Below, piece by piece: positions 27,281 through 34,449 of a stretch of DNA of 45,777 bases. Source of the DNA: Candidatus Omnitrophota bacterium (GTDB lineage Bacteria > Omnitrophota > Gorgyraeia > Gorgyraeales > Gorgyraeaceae); NCBI GenBank assembly GCA_018819285.1, contig JAHJQM010000042.1, forward strand, positions 1 through 45,777. The letters run 5' to 3'. How positions within the stretch are numbered: the first letter of the stretch is position 1; the number at the start of each line of letters is the position of its first letter. The notes under the pieces were generated by a model. That model had not been told where the DNA came from, ran no database searches, and worked only from the letters and a program-made list of their open reading frames with translations. Made by a program: the position numbers and the translations under genes.

Positions 27281-27877
27281 TTAAAAGAAGCTTTCAGGCA
27301 CAACTATTATATCGCCAGCCCTAATAGCTATGTCCATTTCCTTATAGCCTTTATTGGTGATGTCTTTCACTTTTACTTGTATGGTTACTTCTTTACCATC
27401 TTCCATGCGTATAACCTTTGTACCGTTCTGGGCAGCGCCTTCTTTAAAGCCGCCCGCCATAGTAATAGCCTCTAATATAGTGGTAGGCCTGTCTCTAAAA
27501 AGCTCGTATTCTCCGGGTTGATTTACAAAACCCATGACAAAAACCTTTTTTGGGTGGTATTCTTCGATAAAAACATTCACCTGCGGATTAACCAAATAAT
27601 CCTCTTTTAATAAAGACTCTATCTTTTTCTCTGTCTCGCTGACTGTAAGTCCGGTAAGGTTAACATTTCCAAGCAAAGGGAACGTGATATCGCCTTTAGG
27701 CCCCACCCTTGCCTTTGTTGTAAGATCAGACTGCTCATATACGGTTATTGTAAGAACATCTCCTGTTTCTATCTCGTATTCTTCGCCTTCCGCATGAGCT
27801 ATTGCACAGCCTAAGCTTAAAATCAGCGCTATTACCGCAAATCCCTTTAATATTTTTTTAGATCTTACAATTATCAT
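27281..27877 (-). CDS. Wza-type polysaccharide export protein (short form)
   Basis: This 198-residue protein has a signal peptide, probably cut by signal peptidase I after AHA (27-29). Cys24 is in a poor lipobox. A Poly_export domain follows (YEIETGDVLTITVYEQ, VGPKGDITFPLLGNV), then one SLBB domain (KVFVMGFVNQPGEYEL, ILEAITMAGG). It lacks the long C-terminal part that forms the outer-membrane helix barrel of E. coli Wza. The adjacent beta-barrel gene may therefore supply the outer-membrane channel. The start codon overlaps the barrel stop as TAATG, so the two are translationally coupled. Confidence 0.92.
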   Translation of the reverse strand: MIIVRSKKILKGFAVIALILSLGCAIAHAEGEEYEIETGDVLTITVYEQSDLTTKARVGPKGDITFPLLGNVNLTGLTVSETEKKIESLLKEDYLVNPQVNVFIEEYHPKKVFVMGFVNQPGEYELFRDRPTTILEAITMAGGFKEGAAQNGTKVIRMEDGKEVTIQVKVKDITNKGYKEMDIAIRAGDIIVVPESFF

Positions 27878-29049
27878 TAAAACTCCGCTCTTGTAATAAA
27901 GGTAACTAGATTTTCCTTAACATCAAATGAAGAAAAGTTTGAATCCCTTATGATGTGTTCAGCCTGCAAAGTAAATGTGAGCCAATTTCTTAAGTAATAT
28001 CTTAAACCTGCGCCGAGCGAATAATAATTATCTTTTCTTTTTTTAGTCTCGCCGTCTACAGTAACCTCTTTGGGATAAGAATTTAACTGATATATGCCTG
28101 TAATAAAACCAAGGAGCTTTGGCTTAAAATAATGGTCAAAAGTGCCTGAAACGCTGTTAACGCCGTAATAATTATTCGTGACATAAGTAGATTCATAAGC
28201 TGTTCTTAAAAATGCGAGTTTCAATAAATTTTTATCTGAAAATTTATGTAACATATCCGCGTATAAAACTCCGGATTTAAAATTTGGATTTCCGGCATCT
28301 TTATAATTGCTGAACTGATAACCTGTTTTTATAGTAGCTGTTGTCTTCTGGGTCAGTTTTCCTGTTGCTCCAACAAGAAACTGATGGTAATCAGAGTCTG
28401 AATGCGTAGATTCATCATATCTAATCTGGTTAAAATCATATTCAAGAAGAAGTTCTGTATTTGGAAAAGTCTGGTGAGTAATTATTAAGGAATACTTATG
28501 ATCTGTTCTGTCAAACTGCTCATATATAGGATCTGACTTGTAGGTACGTGTAAAATTATCATAACCTATCTGTATGCCTAATCTTTCTTTCTGCAGTTTA
28601 ACAAAAACTCCCGCGGTATTATCATCTCTCTTTACCCTGGTTGTATCTTCTGTGCTCGGCCTGTCAAATACCTTGGCAAAATTATCGTGAAGATTAATGG
28701 TAATATCGCTCCAGTTAAGCTCTAATTCTCCGGAAGCAAAATGATTGGTAGCATTTTGAGAGGTATAATCGCTAAACTTGATAATATCTACATGGTAATC
28801 AAATTTGAGAAAATTGTCCTGAAAAGGCAATTTAAGGCCAATACCTGGGGTAAGCGTAGTAATGAGGTCATGTTTTTCATTTTCTGAATCCCAAAACACA
28901 TTATCATCATATTGAACCTTGATCTCTGCCCATGGCGAAACTTCTAAGTCTCCTAATTTCATGCCTTGAACAGCGTATGATATTGAATTTGATAAAGGAA
29001 AGATGCTAAGGAATGATACAACAATAAATACCTGGTATACTTTTCTCAT
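27877..29049 (-). CDS. Outer-membrane beta-barrel protein of the EPS export system (BBP2-like)
   Basis: This 390-residue protein has a signal peptide (cleavage after about Ala26) and alternating amphipathic strands throughout, ending in phenylalanine as outer-membrane barrels do. Features such as VSPWAEIKVQYDDNVFW, LTPGIGLKLP and YYSLGAGLRYYLRNWLTF match the putative beta-barrel porin 2 family often found next to Wza/Wzc genes. It is the first gene after a strong promoter and is coupled to the Wza-like gene. It likely forms, or assists, the outer-membrane exit channel. The start has AAGAGG upstream. Confidence 0.82.
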   Translation of the reverse strand: MRKVYQVFIVVSFLSIFPLSNSISYAVQGMKLGDLEVSPWAEIKVQYDDNVFWDSENEKHDLITTLTPGIGLKLPFQDNFLKFDYHVDIIKFSDYTSQNATNHFASGELELNWSDITINLHDNFAKVFDRPSTEDTTRVKRDDNTAGVFVKLQKERLGIQIGYDNFTRTYKSDPIYEQFDRTDHKYSLIITHQTFPNTELLLEYDFNQIRYDESTHSDSDYHQFLVGATGKLTQKTTATIKTGYQFSNYKDAGNPNFKSGVLYADMLHKFSDKNLLKLAFLRTAYESTYVTNNYYGVNSVSGTFDHYFKPKLLGFITGIYQLNSYPKEVTVDGETKKRKDNYYSLGAGLRYYLRNWLTFTLQAEHIIRDSNFSSFDVKENLVTFITRAEF

Positions 29050-29085
29050 TTTGGCCTCTTGTGTTTTTATGCAACTTTGAGTAGA

Positions 29086-29114
29086 AGTATACCTGATATT
29101 AAACTATTTGTCAA
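29086..29114 (-). promoter_or_regulatory. Strong sigma70-type promoter for the EPS export genes
   Basis: On the minus strand a consensus TTGACA (29114-29109) is followed after exactly 17 bases by TATACT (29091-29086). A-rich sequence upstream could act as an UP element. The predicted start lies about 30 bases before the barrel ATG at 29049. The folE stop is only about 40 bases upstream, with no hairpin-plus-T terminator between them. Confidence 0.75.
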
Positions 29115-29152
29115 TTCTTTTTTTATCTTTTTTTAAACTGTATTATATGATT

Positions 29153-29710
29153 TTAGTTCTTTATAAGAACTAATGCCTCTGCTCTCGTCTTTGGGTTCTC
29201 CTTAAAAACTCCTCTTACTGCACTTGTAATTGTAAGAACTCCTGATTTTTTAACCCCTCTCATGCTCATACACAGGTGTTCTGCCTCTATTATAACCATA
29301 ACTCCCATTGGTTTTAACTTTTTCATGAGTATCTCAGCTATTTCAGTGGTTAATCTTTCTTGCACCTGCAGGCGTTTAGACAAAGTCTCTACAATTCTTA
29401 CCAATTTACTCAATCCCGTAACGCGTCCTTGCTTTGGAATATAAGCAATATGCACCTTTCCTATAAATGGTAGCAGATGGTGCTCGCACATAGATTGTAA
29501 AGGTATCCCCTTTAAAAGCACTATCTCATCATGTTTTTCAGATAGAAGAACTTCTAGCTCTTTAGCTGGGTCTTTTGATATGCCGCTGAATATCTCATCA
29601 TACATCTCAGCCACCCTTTCGGGGGTTTTTTTAAGGTCTTCCCTGTCTGCATCCTCTCCAATTGCCTCTAATATCATCCTTACTGCCTTTTGTATCTTAC
29701 TTTTATCCAT
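29153..29710 (-). CDS. folE: GTP cyclohydrolase I
   Basis: This 185-residue enzyme converts GTP to 7,8-dihydroneopterin triphosphate, the first step of folate/pterin synthesis. Zinc ligands Cys75 and His78 (MCEHHLLPF) and Cys147 ([10 protein letters not shown]) are present, with the signatures [12 protein letters not shown] and QERLTTEIA. Its length is typical for the short bacterial form. A copy of the palindromic repeat lies between it and mnmE, and its ribosome binding site AAGGGGG directly follows that repeat. folC, another folate gene, lies two genes upstream. Confidence 0.97.
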   Translation of the reverse strand: MDKSKIQKAVRMILEAIGEDADREDLKKTPERVAEMYDEIFSGISKDPAKELEVLLSEKHDEIVLLKGIPLQSMCEHHLLPFIGKVHIAYIPKQGRVTGLSKLVRIVETLSKRLQVQERLTTEIAEILMKKLKPMGVMVIIEAEHLCMSMRGVKKSGVLTITSAVRGVFKENPKTRAEALVLIKN

Positions 29711-29721
29711 CTATCCCCCTT

Positions 29722-29756
29722 AAGTTGACACCCTGACAATGTTAGAGTGTCAACTT
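29722..29756. repeat. Palindromic intergenic repeat, copy 1 (mnmE-folE gap)
   Basis: This 35-base element has 17-base arms around one central A, differing from the perfect copy 2 (31215-31249) by a substitution in each arm. It ends 12 bases from the folE start. Neither strand continues into a T-tract, so a classic terminator is unlikely. Confidence 0.85.
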
Positions 29757-29782
29757 TGTTTGTTTTAACATTATTTCTAAGT

Positions 29783-31201
29783 TCATTTACCAATACAGAA
29801 TTCTGAAAATATCTTATCCAGCGCCTTTTCTGTTATTACATGGCCTGTTATTTCTCCTAAACTTTCTATTGAAGACCGGACATAAACGCTTATACAATCC
29901 ATAGGTAATCCACTTTTATGCGCTTTTATAGCTTCATTTATATCTAAAGCAGAGCGCCTTAAGATATCTAATTGCCTTTCGTTTGAAACTCCTATAAAAC
30001 CGGACCCAGGAGCCTTACCCTTCCAGACTATATCCTTGATTTCATTTTCCAGATTATCAACACCATCTAAATTCAAAGCAGATATACACACAAAAGGGCT
30101 TTTTGGAAAAAATCTTCTTATTCCTTTAATGTCCAGCGCTTTCCTGAGATCAAGTTTATTTATAACTACTATCACTTCCTTCTTATTATCCTTTATTCTC
30201 TTTATTATATCCATGTCATCTTTATTTAACTTTCTGGATTGATCTAAAACCAACAAAACCAGGTCTGCATTTTCTAAGCAGATATGGCTCCTTCTTATGC
30301 CCTCTTTTTCTACCAGATGGTTCGTATTTGTTATACCTGCTGTATCCACAAGCGTAACAGGTATACCTTTAATATTAACAATCTCTTCTATTGTGTCCCT
30401 TGTGGTTCCAGGCACATGTGTAACAATAGACCTGGATTCCTTTAATATAGCGTTCATCAGGCTGGACTTACCTACATTAGGGCTGCCACATATAACTGCC
30501 TTTATTCCTTGCCGTAAGATCCTGCCATGATTAGAGCTTGAGATAAACTTTTCTATCTCATTTTTCACGCTATTAAGCCTTTTAAAGATATTGTTCTTCC
30601 TGAGCCCATTAAGATCTTCTTCTGAAAAATCTATAGAAGCCTCCATATAAGCGTATATTTCAATCAGGTTTTCTCTCATTTCATTTATTTTTTTGGAAAA
30701 AAGGCCTTCTAAATTATTCAAAGCAGACCTCAGCGAAAGTTCAGTTTTTGCCTTTATTATATCCAGCACTGCCTCTGCCTGAAGCACGTCTATCCTTCCA
30801 TTTAAAAATGCCCTTTTAGTAAATTCTCCTGGTTCTGCAAGCCTTGCCCCATTAATCAGGCATAAATCCAGTATTTTCTTAAGTGGCGCTATACCGCTGT
30901 GGCAATTTATCTCAACCACATCTTCTTTCGTATAGCTTCTCGGAGCCTTCATTACAGTCAAAATCACTTCATCTACTACCTCTTGCCTCTTGTCCTTTGT
31001 CCCTTGTCCCTTTTTTACAATATGCCCGTAATGAACCGTATATGTTTTAAATCTTGAGGGCTTCTTGTCATCTTTAGCCAAAAATATCCTATCAGCGAGT
31101 TTTAAGCTATCCTTCCCGCTCAATCGCACAATACCTATGCCGCCTTCTCCTATAGGCGTTGAAACCGCTACAATTATATCATCCAGCTTGAGATTCTCCA
31201 T
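29783..31201 (-). CDS. mnmE: tRNA modification GTPase MnmE (TrmE)
   Basis: This 472-residue GTPase works with MnmG to install the carboxymethylaminomethyl group on wobble uridine of tRNA. The N-terminal tetrahydrofolate-binding domain (STPIGEGGIGIVRLSG, PGEFTKRAFLNGR) is followed by a helical domain with an inserted G domain (GSPNVGKSS, DTAG, NKLD). The C-terminus ends FCIGK with the essential cysteine. Folate dependence links it to folC and folE beside it. Odd feature: a surface loop of the N-terminal domain after YGHIV carries a lysine-rich insert encoded by a tract of 7-base repeats (30977-31011). The start has only a weak ribosome binding site, 13 bases from a palindromic repeat. Confidence 0.97.
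   Translation of the reverse strand: MENLKLDDIIVAVSTPIGEGGIGIVRLSGKDSLKLADRIFLAKDDKKPSRFKTYTVHYGHIVKKGQGTKDKRQEVVDEVILTVMKAPRSYTKEDVVEINCHSGIAPLKKILDLCLINGARLAEPGEFTKRAFLNGRIDVLQAEAVLDIIKAKTELSLRSALNNLEGLFSKKINEMRENLIEIYAYMEASIDFSEEDLNGLRKNNIFKRLNSVKNEIEKFISSSNHGRILRQGIKAVICGSPNVGKSSLMNAILKESRSIVTHVPGTTRDTIEEIVNIKGIPVTLVDTAGITNTNHLVEKEGIRRSHICLENADLVLLVLDQSRKLNKDDMDIIKRIKDNKKEVIVVINKLDLRKALDIKGIRRFFPKSPFVCISALNLDGVDNLENEIKDIVWKGKAPGSGFIGVSNERQLDILRRSALDINEAIKAHKSGLPMDCISVYVRSSIESLGEITGHVITEKALDKIFSEFCIGK
30977..31011 (-). repeat. Heptad repeat tract inside mnmE
   Basis: Five adjoining 7-mers read on the coding strand: AGGGACA, AGGGACA, AAGGACA, AGAGGCA, AGAGGTA. They encode the polar loop GQGTKDKRQEV in the N-terminal domain. 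MnmE homologs that I recall go almost directly from GHI to the VIDEV-type strand, so this is an insert of about ten residues. Similar tracts occur in folC and purH. Confidence 0.8.
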
Positions 31202-31214
31202 GTTATATGCCCAT

Positions 31215-31249
31215 AAGTTGACACTCTGACAATGTCAGAGTGTCAACTT
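31215..31249. repeat. Palindromic intergenic repeat, copy 2 (overlaps the folC stop)
   Basis: This is the perfect copy: arm AAGTTGACACTCTGACA, one central A, then the exact reverse complement. The left part of the element on the coding strand supplies the last four codons (Lys-Leu-Thr-Leu) and the TGA stop of folC. The element ends 13 bases before the mnmE start. Confidence 0.9.
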
Positions 31250-32614
31250 TGTTACATTATTAAAGCACTGCATTGCATCGCCTATTATAAACAGCGAACC
31301 AGTAACCAATATCAAATCCTCTTTATTTGCAAGTTTCAAAGCCTTCTGCATAGCTTCATCTATATCGCTGCTATCTTCAAGACCTGGTCTTGAATCTAAA
31401 AAATGCTTTTTTAATCTTGATACATCTTCTGCCCTGGGATTATCTTTTGCCTTTGTCAAAATTATTATATCACTAACTGTATCTAAAATACCACTTACGC
31501 CTTTTATATCCTTGTCGCCGGATATCCCGAATACGCATATCAGCTTTTTATATCTGAATATTTTCTTTATTGAAGAAATTAATGCTAGCATGCTGGCAGG
31601 ATTCTGTGCGCCATCTAAAATTATATAAGGCTTTTTTTGGATGATTTGTAACCTCCCAGGCCAAGTTGCTCTCTTTAATCCTTCTCTTATATCATCCTCT
31701 CCTATATTAAATTTTTTATATTCTATAGCCTTAAGCATGCCAATGCTAAGAGAAGCATTTTCAATCTGATGAGCTCCAATTAAATCTATTTCTAGATTTT
31801 TATAAGAATACCAAGAGCTTTCTATGTCAAAAATCTGGCCTGATTCATTTGAATTTACAATAGAACATTTTATATCCTTTCCAACCTCATATAATTTTGC
31901 TTTTTTTTCTTTGCATACTTTTCTTATAACATCCATTGCTTCCTTTTCCTGTAAAACGCTAACAACTAAACTCTGTTCTTTTATAATCCCTGCTTTTTCA
32001 TATGCGATCCTGCTCAGCGTATCGCCTAATTTATCCGTATGTTCTAAGCTGATATTTGTTATTCCGCATACTAAAGGCACTGTAACATTTGTTGCATCCA
32101 GTCTCCCTCCAAGCCCTGTTTCTAAAACCGCTACATCAATCTGCTCTTTCTTAAAATACAAAAAAGTGCATGCCGTCAAAATTTCAAAAAAAGATATCTT
32201 GCCTAAAATTTTATGCTCTCTAAATTTTTCTGCAACAGGCATTATTCCTTCTACAACCTCGTTGATCTCTTCTTCGCTTATCATCCCCTCAAACATATCC
32301 GTCCTATGACCTTTGGTCTGTGGCCTGTGGTCTAATATTCTAATTCTCTCTTTAAAATCCACAAGGTGCGGCGAAGTATATAATCCAACTTTATAACCAG
32401 CTTCCTTTAATATATAAGCTAAAATAGCGCATGTAGACCCCTTGCCTTTAGACCCTGCCACATGAATAACATTTAAATTTTTATGCGGATTGCCTAGTTT
32501 ATCTAAAATAGCATTCATTCGTTCCAGGTTAAACGAAGCTGCATATTGATACTTAGGTATTTTTTCGAAATTTACAAAGGAATTAATATATTCTATTGTT
32601 TTAGTGTAATTCAT
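31235..32614 (-). CDS. folC: Folylpolyglutamate synthase / dihydrofolate synthase
   Basis: This 459-residue Mur-ligase-type ATPase adds glutamate to dihydropteroate and folates. The P-loop is HVAGSKGKGSTCA, followed by GLYTSPHLVDFKERIRI, LETGLGGRLDATNV, EHTDKLG and ILDGAQNPAS. Two oddities are visible. A polar insert (LDHRPQTKGHRTDMFEG) between RIRI and the MISEEEI helix is encoded by a heptad repeat tract. The C-terminal KLTL plus stop comes from the palindromic repeat. The ribosome binding site is weak and the 193-base upstream gap holds the large nested inverted repeat. Confidence 0.96.
   Translation of the reverse strand: MNYTKTIEYINSFVNFEKIPKYQYAASFNLERMNAILDKLGNPHKNLNVIHVAGSKGKGSTCAILAYILKEAGYKVGLYTSPHLVDFKERIRILDHRPQTKGHRTDMFEGMISEEEINEVVEGIMPVAEKFREHKILGKISFFEILTACTFLYFKKEQIDVAVLETGLGGRLDATNVTVPLVCGITNISLEHTDKLGDTLSRIAYEKAGIIKEQSLVVSVLQEKEAMDVIRKVCKEKKAKLYEVGKDIKCSIVNSNESGQIFDIESSWYSYKNLEIDLIGAHQIENASLSIGMLKAIEYKKFNIGEDDIREGLKRATWPGRLQIIQKKPYIILDGAQNPASMLALISSIKKIFRYKKLICVFGISGDKDIKGVSGILDTVSDIIILTKAKDNPRAEDVSRLKKHFLDSRPGLEDSSDIDEAMQKALKLANKEDLILVTGSLFIIGDAMQCFNNVTKLTL
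32299..32333 (-). repeat. Heptad repeat tract inside folC
   Basis: Five 7-mers on the coding strand: AGACCAC, AGGCCAC, AGACCAA, AGGTCAT, AGGACGG. They encode an extra loop (within DHRPQTKGHRTD) before the conserved ISEEE helix. The tract has the same length and period as those in mnmE and purH, though the unit differs. Confidence 0.8.
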
Positions 32615-32629
32615 AACTCAAGTGGCATA

Positions 32630-32798
32630 TTAGGTCAGGCTGTAGTCTGAGGCACATTAGAAAAATTTTGGCAAATGTCCGCGAGGGATTACGGCGAGAT
32701 TCGCTCAAGTGACAAAACGATAGTCGACACAGAATCGAGCCGTAAACCGTAGCGGACGGCAAAATTTTTCAGTGCCGAACGGCTACAGCCTGACCTAA
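32630..32798. repeat. 169-base nested inverted repeat between purH and folC
   Basis: Outer 16-base arms TTAGGTCAGGCTGTAG (32630-32645) and its exact reverse complement (32783-32798) enclose further paired blocks. These are an AGAAAAATTTT/AAAATTTTTC pair, GTCCGC with GCGGAC (32678-32682 region and 32752-32757), and TTACGGC..GATTC with GAATC..GCCGTAA. The whole element can fold into one long imperfect hairpin with a loop near 32703-32730. It is more GC-rich than its surroundings. It fills the 193-base gap, has no open frame and resembles a MITE-like element or a structured RNA. Confidence 0.8.
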
Positions 32799-32807
32799 AT
32801 TTCGGTA

Positions 32808-34379
32808 TCAATGTTTGAAATGTCTTACTCCAGTAAGAACCATGCTAATACCAGCATCATCGCACGCTTTTATAACATGTTCGTCTCGAATAGAGCCGCC
32901 TGGTTGGATTATACTCGTTATGCCTGCTCTTTTAGCTTCCTCTATAGCATCTTCTTTTGGAAAGAATGCGTCGCTGGCACAAGTAGCGCCTTTAGAAAGC
33001 CCTTTAGATTTCATAATGGCGATAACCATTGAATCAACCCTGGACATCTGTCCTGCGCCTACTCCTACTGTCTTTGTTCCTTGCGACAATACTATTGCAT
33101 TTGACCTGACATGTTTTACTATCTTCCAACCAAAAAGTAAAGATTCTATTTCTTCTTTTGCAGGTTTCTTCTTTGTAACTACTTTTAAATCTTTCTCCTC
33201 TATATGAAAAATATCTCTATCCTGTATCAAAAGCCCGCCTACAACCTTTTTCAAATCATAATCCTTCTCTATGCCTTTTAACTCTCCGACTTCTATCAGC
33301 CTGAGATTTTTCTTATCCATTAAAATATCCAGCGCCTTTTTTTCATATGAAGGGGCGATAATGCATTCTGTAAAACCTGCATTGATTATTGCTTCAGCTG
33401 TTTTAAGATCTACAACTCTGTTAAGGCCTACTATACTTCCGAAAGCGGAAAGCTTGTCGCAATCTAAGGCGTTATTATATGCATCAGCCAATGTTTTATT
33501 GCTTGCCACACCACATGGATTCGTATGTTTTATAACGCTCGCTGCCGGCTCCTTGAACTCTTTCACTATTTCAAGAGCTGCATCCAGATCTATGATATTA
33601 TTAAAAGAAAGCTCTTTCCCGTGAAGCTGCTTTGCATTAGCTATACCTACTACGCTTATATTTTTATCTTTATAAAAACTTGCTTTCTGATGCGGATTTT
33701 CTCCATATCTCAAGCCCTGCACCTTTTCAAGCTTCAATTCTAGAACATCTGGAAATTCTTTGCCCTCTACCATTGACCCTTCACCTTCAACTTGTTTTTT
33801 CAAGTAGCTATAAATCACCGCGTCATACTTTGATGTTTTCTCGAAAACCTCTACGCCAAGCTTAAAATGCAATTCATCGGAAACAGCCCCGTCATTTTTC
33901 TTTAATTCTTCTATCACATCTTTATATCTATCTGGGTTGCACACCACCACGACATCCTTGGAATTCTTTGCAGCTGACCTTAACATACTCGGTCCGCCTA
34001 TATCTATATTCTCAATCGCTTCTTCTAACTTCACATCAGATTTTGCGACTGTTTTCTCAAAAGGATAAAGATTTACTACCACCATATCTATCAGGCCTAT
34101 ATCATGTTTCCTAATCTGCTCCATATGTTCTTTTTTATCCCGTATAGCAAGAAGCCCGCCGTGAACTTTTGGATGCAATGTCTTTACTCTGCCGTCCAGC
34201 ATCTCTGGAAAACCAGTGTAGTCTGACACGGATTTAACAGGTATACCCAATCCTGCTATAAGTTTAGCGGTCCCGCCTGTAGATAATATCTCCACTTTAA
34301 ATTCATTCAACACTTTTACTAATTCTTCTAATCCTTTTTTGTCTGACACGCTTATAAGCGCCCTTTTAATTTTTCGCAT
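32808..34379 (-). CDS. purH: Bifunctional AICAR formyltransferase / IMP cyclohydrolase
   Basis: This 523-residue enzyme carries out the last two steps of purine synthesis. The IMP cyclohydrolase domain (about 1-195) has ALISVSDKKGLEEL, STGGTAKLI, DGRVKTLHPKVHGG and VNLYPFEKT. The formyltransferase domain has LRYGENPHQKASFY, KHTNPCGVA, SFGSIVGLN-like AFGSIVGLN and SDAFFPKEDAIEEA. It uses formyl-tetrahydrofolate, tying it to folC. A glycine- and glutamate-rich insert (QVEGEGSMVEGKE) at the domain boundary is encoded by 7-base repeats. The start has AGGAGG four bases upstream. A palindromic repeat lies before the gene and the long inverted repeat after it. Confidence 0.97.
   Translation of the reverse strand: MRKIKRALISVSDKKGLEELVKVLNEFKVEILSTGGTAKLIAGLGIPVKSVSDYTGFPEMLDGRVKTLHPKVHGGLLAIRDKKEHMEQIRKHDIGLIDMVVVNLYPFEKTVAKSDVKLEEAIENIDIGGPSMLRSAAKNSKDVVVVCNPDRYKDVIEELKKNDGAVSDELHFKLGVEVFEKTSKYDAVIYSYLKKQVEGEGSMVEGKEFPDVLELKLEKVQGLRYGENPHQKASFYKDKNISVVGIANAKQLHGKELSFNNIIDLDAALEIVKEFKEPAASVIKHTNPCGVASNKTLADAYNNALDCDKLSAFGSIVGLNRVVDLKTAEAIINAGFTECIIAPSYEKKALDILMDKKNLRLIEVGELKGIEKDYDLKKVVGGLLIQDRDIFHIEEKDLKVVTKKKPAKEEIESLLFGWKIVKHVRSNAIVLSQGTKTVGVGAGQMSRVDSMVIAIMKSKGLSKGATCASDAFFPKEDAIEEAKRAGITSIIQPGGSIRDEHVIKACDDAGISMVLTGVRHFKH
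33757..33791 (-). repeat. Heptad repeat tract inside purH
   Basis: Five degenerate 7-mers on the coding strand: GTTGAAG, GTGAAGG, GTCAATG, GTAGAGG, GCAAAGA. They encode VEGEGSMVEGKE in the linker between the two catalytic domains, ahead of LRYGENPHQ. This tract is the most degenerate of the three, but has the same 7-base period and total length. Confidence 0.7.
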
Positions 34380-34412
34380 CTCCCCTCCTGTTTTAATTTA
34401 TAAACTCCTGAT

Positions 34413-34447
34413 AAGTTGACACTCTGACAATGTTAGAGTGTCAACTT
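34413..34447. repeat. Palindromic intergenic repeat, copy 3 (ychF-like to purH gap)
   Basis: This 35-base element is identical to copy 2 except for one base in one arm. It begins two bases after the stop codon of the YchF-like gene and ends 33 bases before the purH start. No T-tract follows on either strand. Confidence 0.88.
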
Positions 34448-34449
34448 AT

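Noticed and set aside
2106-29049. Exosortase (XrtA/EpsH) locus
   Set aside because: The AsnB, transferase and SurA-like genes recall exosortase-linked EPS sets, but no exosortase or PEP-CTERM protein is present in the window.
29722-34447. Palindromic repeats as intrinsic terminators
   Set aside because: The stems are strong but no run of T follows on either strand, and genes continue downstream after only 12-33 bases. They are annotated as repeats instead.
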